Source: Clostridia bacterium (lineage in GTDB: Bacteria > Bacillota > Clostridia > Oscillospirales > Acutalibacteraceae). Taken from it: a stretch of 9,846 nucleotides of DNA. The stretch is taken from NCBI GenBank assembly GCA_900766945.1, contig CAAFXD010000122.1:1-9846 (forward strand), given 5' to 3'. A model generated the notes under the pieces. The model saw only the letters and a list, made by a program, of their open reading frames with translations, was not told the DNA's origin and did not search any database. Below are positions 1 to 6,026 of the stretch, one piece after another. Within the stretch, counting starts at the first letter, position 1. The number at the start of each line of letters is the position of its first letter. The position numbers and the translations under genes were made by a program.

Positions 1-66
1 AGTCGGGCTGACGCCCGACAACGGTGAAAAAGTGAAAATACGCCGTAATATCAAATTTTCGGCATA

Positions 67-432
67 TTGTGTTCGACTCTCCTCACCTTACGCATACGGA
101 AACTTTTGTCGGCGGAAGAGGTTGTGGCGCTGATTCGGGAAATGCCCGCACAGCAAGGGGATTGGATTGAGAATGACAATCTGCGCAAAGAAGCGCAAAC
201 GGAGATTTTACGCCGCGGCGACCACAAAGAGCTGATCGCGCTGATTAAAACGCTGTACCGAAAACGCACGGAAACGGAAAACAGCGGCAGACGCTTCCAC
301 CGCGCCGACGCCGAGGCGATGGCACAGGCGGAAAAAATGTTGTATCAGGAATTCGCACAGGTGTTGGATATTGCGCCCGACGAGGTTGTGCCGTTTATTA
401 TCGGCAAAATCGAAAAAACGGCAAAGCAGTAA
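67..432 (+). CDS. CarD-like RNA polymerase-binding regulator, C-terminal part, 5' end damaged or truncated
   Basis: The 121 residues read like the C-terminal helical domain of clostridial CarD/CdnL-type proteins, which bind the RNA polymerase beta subunit and tune promoter opening. Family-like landmarks are an arginine-rich entry helix ending in LLSAEEVVALI, a W-I-E-N-D-N-x-R-K segment, the IALIKTLYRKR helix, an AEKMLYQEF helix and the VVPFIIGKIE tail. The family is usually about 160 aa, so the N-terminal Tudor-like RNAP-interaction domain is absent. The apparent TTG start at 67 has no ribosome binding site. Stops at 25-27 and 46-48 close the frame just upstream. The +2-shifted frame reads IVFDSPHLT just before the homology resumes, which resembles the VDSPxLT linker of full-length relatives, so a frameshift near 88-92 is likely. 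The gene ends 13 bp before a bidirectional terminator. Family assignment is fairly sure; the start and functionality are not. Confidence 0.6.
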   Translation: MCSTLLTLRIRKLLSAEEVVALIREMPAQQGDWIENDNLRKEAQTEILRRGDHKELIALIKTLYRKRTETENSGRRFHRADAEAMAQAEKMLYQEFAQVLDIAPDEVVPFIIGKIEKTAKQ

Positions 433-445
433 AAGAATCGAAAAT

Positions 446-486
446 AAAAAAGGCTTGCGGAGACATAATCTCTGCAAGCCTTTTTT
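446..486. terminator. Bidirectional intrinsic terminator between convergent genes
   Basis: A-tract, stem AGGCTTGC (451-458) pairing with GCAAGCCT (474-481), an inner GAGA/TCTC extension around a CATAA loop, and a T-tract at 481-486. The A-run on one side and T-run on the other make it usable in both directions. It sits 13 bp after the CarD-like stop and 16 bp from the end of the leftward membrane-protein gene. Confidence 0.88.
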
Positions 487-502
487 CAGATTCGATGTAT
501 AT

Positions 503-1078
503 TTATATCAATGCATCATAAAGTGCGGGGACAATCGCGCTGAGAATGTACGGCACGGCGAACGAAAATGCCACGGAGGTAAACAGTGTAATGCCGTATT
601 TTTGCAACCATGCGCCGCCGTACAGCACGGCGAAAATCGGTGCGGCAATGATTTTGATAAACAAATTGGATTTGCCTTTGCCGTAGATTTCCTCTTTCAA
701 GGTCAGGGCGTCCTCCCACTGCGGGAACAAATTGGTCAGGCATGAAATGCCCATCCATAAAAACAGGAAGTTGGCAATGTGGACAATCCCGCTATTGGTG
801 AAGAATTCCCCGAGATAATAAATGTTCACCGCGCCCACGGAAACCGTAATCAGCCCCAACAAGAGGTTGAACAAAAACGGGAAAAAGCATATGCCGAACG
901 AAACCGAGCGTTTGCGGATAATTTCGTGCTCAATATGCCCGCACATTTCGTTTGCCCGCAAATATCTGCCGTCTTCAATCAAAACTTCATAAATGCGGCA
1001 GGTCAAATGCTCAAAGAATGCCTGCAAAAAGGTACCGATAATCGTAATATATTTGACAATCAAATAGAAAATTTTCAT
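503..1078 (-). CDS. Uncharacterised polytopic membrane protein, possibly a degenerate site-2-protease-like fold
   Basis: A 191-aa hydrophobic protein with about five predicted membrane segments, near residues 3-22, 61-90, 97-118, 139-157 and 163-187. I do not recognise a named family. Two segments recall integral-membrane M50-like peptidases. GTFLQAFFEHLTCR (15-28) sits where such proteins carry G-x-x-x-H-E-x-x-H, but both the first histidine and the glutamate are missing here. NLFPQWEDA (116-124) resembles the conserved N-x-x-P...D motif near the third ligand. If the relation is real the protein is probably catalytically dead; this is inference. Its ATG overlaps the upstream gene's TGA (ATGA at 1075-1078) and the nearest purine-rich stretch is 13 nt away, which implies translational coupling and joint function with the zinc-ribbon/TPR protein. 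It ends just before the terminator at 446-486. Confidence 0.72.
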   Translation of the reverse strand: MKIFYLIVKYITIIGTFLQAFFEHLTCRIYEVLIEDGRYLRANEMCGHIEHEIIRKRSVSFGICFFPFLFNLLLGLITVSVGAVNIYYLGEFFTNSGIVHIANFLFLWMGISCLTNLFPQWEDALTLKEEIYGKGKSNLFIKIIAAPIFAVLYGGAWLQKYGITLFTSVAFSFAVPYILSAIVPALYDALI

Positions 1079-2601
1079 GAGATATCGTAATCCCCCTCAC
1101 ACAAGATTTGCTCCATGGTAACCGAGCCGTCTTTGTAGCCGGTGACCTCTGCGGGAATGGTGTAGCCGTACCCTGTAAGCATGTCGATGACCTCGTTATA
1201 GGCGGTTTCTTCGCCGGCCGCCGCCGCGCTCAGCGCAACGGTATATACGGTCAATAAAGAGGGAGAGTTGTTTTCGTATGCGTCATTGACGATGGTGTAC
1301 GCTTCACTGTATTGCCCCTGCGCCAAAAGCATCAACGCCTTTTGGCGATAGAATTCCGTCTCCAAATCGGAAGAACCGGCAAGCGTTTCATCACACAAGG
1401 CGGTTGCTTCCTCGTATTGCCCTTGAATGCGCAAGCGAATGACCCGTGCAAGCGCAGGGGAATTATCCTCTGCATTGAAGTCCGCCATCAGTTGACACAT
1501 CGGTTCAATATCGCGGTCGGTTTTCGCGTACAACTCCGCAAGCAACGGCGCATACAGCCAAACCATATCCGGTGCGACGGTTTGAATTTCTTCCAAAAAG
1601 GCGATTTGTGTTTCCAAATCTTTTTCGCACAGCAAGGCGACATAGTATTTGTAGAACGACAGCATCGCACCGCTGTAATTCTTCGCCTGCGCGTCATACG
1701 CATCGGCAACGCCGGTTGTGTCCTCGGTTTCTGACTCGTCCGCCTGTGTGGTGGTCACCGGTGCGGTTTTCAACGCTTCTAATTGCGCAATCAACTCGTC
1801 ATAAGGAATATCCTGCGCCGCGGTGGTTTCATAGGGCGACAACAGCGCGCTGACTGCCTGCGCGGTCGCGGTAATTTCAGCGGCATTGTCCAAGGTTTTC
1901 TTAACCGCGCGGAAATGCGGCAGGGAAAGCTCCCAACCGTGTATATTGGCGGCAGGTTCGGAAAGCCCGCTGACATAGCCCAAATCGGCGGCCAATAAAA
2001 TTTCACGCTTATACACAAGCTCGCCGTTGATATGGTTGTTGAGCATGGTGTTTGCCGCAACAGAGTATGCGTCCAAGGCGGAATACATTTTCTGTTCCGC
2101 ACGCAGACTGTCTGCCATATGCACGGCAACGAAGGTTTCGGTGTGGTCGGCAAAGACATACCCGCCGTAGAATACAAAGCAAATGGCAACAATCGCAAAA
2201 AAGATATTTAAAAAGTCGAACGGATAATGCCGCAATCCCGCGTCGCATTCTGTGCAATAGGGGGAGGCGGGATTTTCGGCTGTGCCGCGCCGTTTTTCCC
2301 CACAGCAGTCGCAAAGCTCCTCTTCCGGAATCAGCTCGTTCGCGGCAGGTGTTTTGGAAGCCGTCGGGGGAATTTGCTCAGCGGATAGCTCGATTTCGGG
2401 GTCAACGGGTTCGGTTTCTGCGACTTCTTTGGCTTCGGCTTTGGCACGGTCCAACTCCTCTTGGAACACCTTTGCCAATTCTTCCATTTCGTCATGTAGG
2501 GCTTGTTCATCCGCCGCCTGCGCCGTGGGCACAACGGGCTGTACGGGCGCGTCCTGCGGCATACCGGCAGACAAACCGTTTAAATCGTTCAAATCACTCA
2601 A
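1075..2601 (-). CDS. Zinc-ribbon, single-TM, TPR-repeat membrane protein
   Basis: A 508-aa protein from a TTG start at 2601-2599, chosen because a perfect AAGGAGG lies 7 nt upstream; an ATG 27 codons earlier lies upstream of the predicted promoter. Order of parts: an acidic, Ala/Pro/Glu-rich N-terminus (1-90) with a short coiled-coil-like helix (about 35-60); a zinc-ribbon-like knuckle with C97-x-x-C100 and C116-x-x-C119; one membrane segment (about 128-151); then a mostly helical region with TPR-like pairs, clearest at about 381-448 (QGQYEEA and QGQYSEA are matching repeat cores). An acidic Thr/Glu/Asp linker lies near 280-300. The layout suggests a cytoplasmic zinc ribbon and an extracytoplasmic TPR scaffold, or the reverse. 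It is first in a two-gene operon. No enzymatic motif is visible and the function is unknown. Confidence 0.8.
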   Translation of the reverse strand: MSDLNDLNGLSAGMPQDAPVQPVVPTAQAADEQALHDEMEELAKVFQEELDRAKAEAKEVAETEPVDPEIELSAEQIPPTASKTPAANELIPEEELCDCCGEKRRGTAENPASPYCTECDAGLRHYPFDFLNIFFAIVAICFVFYGGYVFADHTETFVAVHMADSLRAEQKMYSALDAYSVAANTMLNNHINGELVYKREILLAADLGYVSGLSEPAANIHGWELSLPHFRAVKKTLDNAAEITATAQAVSALLSPYETTAAQDIPYDELIAQLEALKTAPVTTTQADESETEDTTGVADAYDAQAKNYSGAMLSFYKYYVALLCEKDLETQIAFLEEIQTVAPDMVWLYAPLLAELYAKTDRDIEPMCQLMADFNAEDNSPALARVIRLRIQGQYEEATALCDETLAGSSDLETEFYRQKALMLLAQGQYSEAYTIVNDAYENNSPSLLTVYTVALSAAAAGEETAYNEVIDMLTGYGYTIPAEVTGYKDGSVTMEQILCEGDYDIS

Positions 2602-2608
2602 GGCGATA

Positions 2609-2615
2609 CCTCCTT
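2609..2615 (-). promoter_or_regulatory. Ribosome binding site AAGGAGG that fixes a TTG start
   Basis: On the minus strand a full AAGGAGG is followed by 7 nt (TATCGCC) and then TTG. This decides the start of the zinc-ribbon/TPR gene, since the upstream in-frame ATG at 2682 has no such site and would lie before the promoter. Confidence 0.85.
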
Positions 2616-2631
2616 GCATAATATCTATATT

Positions 2632-2660
2632 ATCATACCATATCTGTCGGACGATTTCAA
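2632..2660 (-). promoter_or_regulatory. Sigma-A-type promoter of the zinc-ribbon/TPR operon
   Basis: Reading the minus strand: -35 TTGAAA (2660-2655), 17-bp spacer, -10 TATGAT (2637-2632). Transcription would begin near 2625, about 10 nt before the AAGGAGG, giving a very short leader. Confidence 0.75.
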
Positions 2661-2667
2661 ACCATTT

Positions 2668-2680
2668 TGCGCAAATTTGC
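2668..2680. promoter_or_regulatory. Overlapping small palindromes in the divergent promoter region
   Basis: TTGCGCAA (2668-2675) overlaps GCAAATTTGC (2671-2680), both perfect palindromes. They lie between the two divergent promoters, just upstream of the leftward -35. They could be an operator, but short AT-rich palindromes also occur by chance, so the call is weak. Confidence 0.25.
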
Positions 2681-2707
2681 AAAGTTTACAAATCCGTCAT
2701 ATTGTCA

Positions 2708-2736
2708 TTGCGTCAGGGGAAACGGTATGCTATACT
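2708..2736 (+). promoter_or_regulatory. Sigma-A-type promoter with extended -10 for the GH28 gene
   Basis: -35 TTGCGT (2708-2713), 17-bp spacer, -10 TATACT (2731-2736) preceded by TGC, which forms an extended -10. An AAAAGGAG ribosome binding site follows at 2742-2749, 9 nt before the ATG at 2759. Confidence 0.75.
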
Positions 2737-2758
2737 GTTTCAAAAGGAGCGTGCGGAA

Positions 2759-4288
2759 ATGAAAAGAACAAAGAAACGGCTGAAAACGGCAATTCTTTGT
2801 ATTTTGGTGCTCTGCCTTATCGCGGGCGGCACAGCAGGGTGGTATTTCGGCGTGTATACCAAGGATTTTAAAGTGACGAAGGGCGACATTTTTTCGGAAG
2901 TGTACGAAGGGGATTTTTACGAAAATCTGCCGTTTGACGACTATTTGCAGTCGGTACCGTTGCCGACGGATACCTATATCGTCGATGTTCGGGATTGCGG
3001 TGCGCGCACGGACGCGGAAAATAACCGCGACGCAATACAAACCGCGATAGACGAAGCCGCGGCGCACGGCGGCACGGTGGTTGTTCGCGGCGGGGCGTAT
3101 GTTACGGGCAGTCTGAACTTAAAAAGCAATGTGACGCTGTTTGTGGAAAAAGGCTCTGCTCTGGTTGCTTCGCGCAATGCGGCAGATATGGACAAAGGTT
3201 GTTTGTTATATGCGGAAAATGCCGAAAATATTCTGCTGACGGGTGGCGGTAAGCTGTGCGGCGAGGGGAATTACTATTCTCTTGCACCGAAAGAACCGCC
3301 GAAAACCGAGCCGTTCGAGAAAACGCTCGGCGTTTGGGAAATGCGGCAGGAATACCGCTACCGCGTGCGCTTTGCGCATGAAAGCAAATACGGCAATTTG
3401 GTGCGGCTTTGCGGTTGCCGCGGCGTGACGATTGCAAATTTTATGCTGGAAAATTCCGCCGCGTGGACGCTCGAACTCAACGGGTGTGACGGCGTGCAAA
3501 TCCGCGATTTTGTCATCAACAATAACCGCCATATTGCCAACACCGACGGCATAGATGTGGCGGGCTCGTCTAATGTGACCATAGAGCATTGCTTTGTTTC
3601 CACGGGCGACGACGGAATTGTGCTCAAAAACATCAAATCACTCGGCAAACAGGCAATGATGGAAAATGTGACTGTGCGCGACTGCAAGGTGACCTCCTGC
3701 ACAAACGCGTTTAAAATCGGTACGGAAACAAGTTTTGATGTGTCAGGCATAACGGTGGAAAACTGCGAATTCTTTATGGACGATATTTACCCGGGCAGTG
3801 TTTCGGGGATTTCCATTGAATCTGCCGACGGCGCAAAGGTCGAAAATGTGGAAATTCGCAATATTCAAATGCGCGGCGTTGCCTGCTCGCTGTTTGTAAG
3901 CCTCAACAACCGCAACCGCGACAAAGATTTCGACAATGCAGGCGCAATCAATAATATAAAGGTAGAAAACCTTACAGCAGACGGCGTAGAAATCCCCGTA
4001 ATTCTCACGGGCACAAAGGATTTGACCATACAGAATATCACACTGACAGATTTCCATTTGCAGTATGCACCGGGCGAGGACTACTACGATTATCGCCCGT
4101 TTGTGCCGGCGTATGACGATACCTACCCCGAGTGCAACCGTATGCGGAATTTAAACGCTTACGGGCTGTACGGACGGTATGCGGAAAATGTAAAGTTAGA
4201 AAACTTTACGGTCATTCCGCGTGAAAACACCAAACGGACGGAAATGCTGTTGAAAGAATGTACCGTTATCACCGACGAAACGGCGTAA
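2759..4288 (+). CDS. Membrane-anchored glycoside hydrolase family 28 (polygalacturonase-like) protein
   Basis: A 509-aa protein. The ATG at 2759 is chosen for its AAAAGGAG site and promoter; the frame stays open further upstream but only as antisense of the neighbouring gene. A basic start (MKRTKKRLK) and a hydrophobic segment at about 11-30 form a signal anchor, putting the enzyme outside the membrane. From residue 76 it follows the GH28 right-handed beta-helix: VRDCGARTD, N-x-x-A-I-Q-x-A-I-D, a GG-x-V-V-V strand, NVTLFVEKGSAL, then NTDGID (261-266) and TGDDGIVLK (282-290). These supply the aspartates D263, D284 and D285 equivalent to the GH28 catalytic set. The later GHG histidine is replaced by NAFKIG (316-321), and the R-x-K motif is not evident (GISIES at 350-355). 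It is likely to act on pectin-like polysaccharide, or to have changed specificity. It is monocistronic, ending at the hairpin at 4306-4339. Confidence 0.87.
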   Translation: MKRTKKRLKTAILCILVLCLIAGGTAGWYFGVYTKDFKVTKGDIFSEVYEGDFYENLPFDDYLQSVPLPTDTYIVDVRDCGARTDAENNRDAIQTAIDEAAAHGGTVVVRGGAYVTGSLNLKSNVTLFVEKGSALVASRNAADMDKGCLLYAENAENILLTGGGKLCGEGNYYSLAPKEPPKTEPFEKTLGVWEMRQEYRYRVRFAHESKYGNLVRLCGCRGVTIANFMLENSAAWTLELNGCDGVQIRDFVINNNRHIANTDGIDVAGSSNVTIEHCFVSTGDDGIVLKNIKSLGKQAMMENVTVRDCKVTSCTNAFKIGTETSFDVSGITVENCEFFMDDIYPGSVSGISIESADGAKVENVEIRNIQMRGVACSLFVSLNNRNRDKDFDNAGAINNIKVENLTADGVEIPVILTGTKDLTIQNITLTDFHLQYAPGEDYYDYRPFVPAYDDTYPECNRMRNLNAYGLYGRYAENVKLENFTVIPRENTKRTEMLLKECTVITDETA

Positions 4289-4305
4289 AATGCAATAGAT
4301 AAACG

Positions 4306-4339
4306 AACGCCCACAGTCTTTCGGACTGTGGGCGTTTTT
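4306..4339. terminator. Intrinsic terminator between convergent GH28 gene and pyrG
   Basis: AACGCCCACAGTC (4306-4318) pairs perfectly with GACTGTGGGCGTT (4324-4336) around a TTTCG loop, followed by a T-run to 4339. It is a good terminator for the rightward gene. For pyrG, which ends at 4351 in the other direction, the tail is only moderately U-rich but the 13-bp stem should still serve. Confidence 0.88.
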
Positions 4340-4350
4340 ATGCGTGTTGT

Positions 4351-5961
4351 TTATTTGTTTTTCTGTTCGCTGTATGCCACGGCGGCGCCGATCAGCCCCG
4401 AGAAAAGCGGGTGCGGGCGCGTCGGGCGGGATTTAAATTCGGGGTGCGCCTGCGACGCCACAAACCACGGATGGTCGCGCAGTTCCACCATTTCCACAAT
4501 ATGCTTGTCCGGCGAAACACCGCAGATGTGCATCCCGTTTGCCTCCAACGCCTCGCGGTAATCGTTGTTGACCTCGTAACGGTGGCGGTGGCGCTCGTGA
4601 ATGAGTTGTTGCCCGTATGCCGCATAGGCTTTGGATTTCTCGTCAAGCATACACGGGTATTGCCCCAAACGCATGGTGCCGCCGAGATTGGTGACATCGT
4701 ATTGGTCGGGCATCAGGTAAATGACGGGATTTTCGGTATCGGGGTCGATTTCGGTGGTGTTGGCGTCTTTGAGCCCCAACACATTGCGCGCAAATTCAAT
4801 GACGGCAATCTGTAATCCTAAGCAAATGCCGAGGTAGGGGACTTTGTTTTCGCGCGCATATTTTGCCGCGCATATTTTGCCGGGAATGCCGCGCGTGCCG
4901 AAGCCGCCGGGGACGAGAATGCCGTCTGCGTCTTTTAGGATTTCCGCAACATTTTCATCGGTGATGGTTTCGGAGTCCACCCAATCAATGTGTACGCGCG
5001 CGTCATGGTCCAACCCGCCGTGCTTTAACGCCTCGTTGACGCTCAAATACGAGTCATGCAGTTCCACATATTTGCCGACAAGCGCAATGTTGACTTGTTT
5101 TTTCAAGGTGGCATTTTTCTGCATCATACGAAGCCAGTCTGTATGGTCGGGCGCGCCGCAGGTAAGTCCCAAACGCTCTACAACGATATCGGCAATGCCT
5201 TCTTTTTCAAGTTCAACGGGGATTTCATACAGCGTGGGCATATCGCGGTTTTCAATCACATTGCGCGACGGCACATTGCAAAACAGCGCAATTTTGTCTT
5301 TAATATCCTGCCCGATTTCGTGCTCGGTGCGCAGCACAATCACATCGGGGCGAATGCCGATGCCCAACAGCTCTTTGACGGAGTGCTGTGTGGGTTTGGT
5401 TTTCAATTCCATAGATGCGCCGAGGAACGGCACCAAGGTGACATGCACAAACATACAGTCGCCGGGGCGCTCCTGTGCGAATTGGCGGATGGCCTCTAAG
5501 AACGGCTGGCTTTCAATATCGCCCACCGTGCCGCCGATTTCGACCAACACAATATCAATGCCCTCTGCCTCATTTAAGGCGATGCGGCGCTTGATTTCGT
5601 TGGTGATGTGCGGAATGATTTGAATGGTTTGCCCGCCGTAAACGCCCTTGCGCTCGTTGGAAAGGACATTGTAATACACACTGCCCGAAGTGCAGGAGCT
5701 GTTTTTGGTTAAGGATACATCAATAAACCGTTCGTAATGCCCCAAATCCAAATCGGTTTCGGCACCGTCGTCGGTCACAAAAACCTCGCCGTGCTGAATG
5801 GGATTCATTGTGCCGGGGTCAATGTTCAAATACGGGTCAAGTTTGATAACCGTAACCGTAAGACCGCGGTCCTTCAAAAGCCTGCCGAGCGAAGCGGCGG
5901 TAATGCCTTTGCCGAGGCCCGAAACCACGCCGCCCGTTACGAAAATGTACTTTGCTGCCAT
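4351..5961 (-). CDS. pyrG: CTP synthase
   Basis: The 536-aa length matches bacterial PyrG (about 535-545). The enzyme makes CTP from UTP using ATP and glutamine ammonia, in the cytosol as a tetramer. The N-terminal amidoligase domain (about 1-265) opens with KYIFVTGGVVSGLGKGI, whose GGVVSGLGKG is the family P-loop, and contains the DPYLNIDPGTM and EIGGTVGDIE motifs. The C-terminal class I glutaminase domain (about 290-530) has PGGFGTRG as oxyanion region, nucleophile C380 in YLGICLGLQ, and H506 and E508 in SQAHPEF. All key residues are present and the frame is intact. Translation starts at ATG 5961 with an AAGGGG site 8 nt upstream. It lies 65 bp downstream of the DUF1846 gene on the same strand with no terminator between, so read-through from that gene is possible. 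Confidence 0.98.
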   Translation of the reverse strand: MAAKYIFVTGGVVSGLGKGITAASLGRLLKDRGLTVTVIKLDPYLNIDPGTMNPIQHGEVFVTDDGAETDLDLGHYERFIDVSLTKNSSCTSGSVYYNVLSNERKGVYGGQTIQIIPHITNEIKRRIALNEAEGIDIVLVEIGGTVGDIESQPFLEAIRQFAQERPGDCMFVHVTLVPFLGASMELKTKPTQHSVKELLGIGIRPDVIVLRTEHEIGQDIKDKIALFCNVPSRNVIENRDMPTLYEIPVELEKEGIADIVVERLGLTCGAPDHTDWLRMMQKNATLKKQVNIALVGKYVELHDSYLSVNEALKHGGLDHDARVHIDWVDSETITDENVAEILKDADGILVPGGFGTRGIPGKICAAKYARENKVPYLGICLGLQIAVIEFARNVLGLKDANTTEIDPDTENPVIYLMPDQYDVTNLGGTMRLGQYPCMLDEKSKAYAAYGQQLIHERHRHRYEVNNDYREALEANGMHICGVSPDKHIVEMVELRDHPWFVASQAHPEFKSRPTRPHPLFSGLIGAAVAYSEQKNK

Positions 5962-5997
5962 AAAAAAGTCCCCTTTTGCAAAAATTGCAGTGATTTT

Positions 5998-6011
5998 CCC
6001 ATTTCATTTTA
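5998..6011 (-). promoter_or_regulatory. Possible pyrG -10 box and GGG initiation region
   Basis: In the 65-bp gap upstream of pyrG the minus strand reads TAAAAT (6011-6006), GAAAT, GGG (6000-5998). A GGG at +1 is the arrangement used by CTP-sensitive reiterative transcription at Bacillus subtilis pyrG. No good -35 is visible, and the leader lacks a clear C/U-rich partner or a solid terminator, so this is only a weak candidate promoter. Confidence 0.25.
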
Positions 6012-6026
6012 ATATGGTATATTGCT

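Noticed and set aside
371..1090. Rightward frames at 371-745 and 779-1090
   Set aside because: They are antisense to the membrane-protein gene; the first also crosses the terminator at 446-486, and neither has an RBS.
2282..2758. Upstream in-frame extension of the GH28 gene to 2282
   Set aside because: It is antisense of the zinc-ribbon gene, its Ser/Ala-rich composition is shadow-like, and a promoter and RBS point to the ATG at 2759.
4844..5623. 259-codon open frame antisense to pyrG
   Set aside because: It is Ser/Arg/Pro-rich with no RBS, fully contained in the well-supported pyrG on the other strand.
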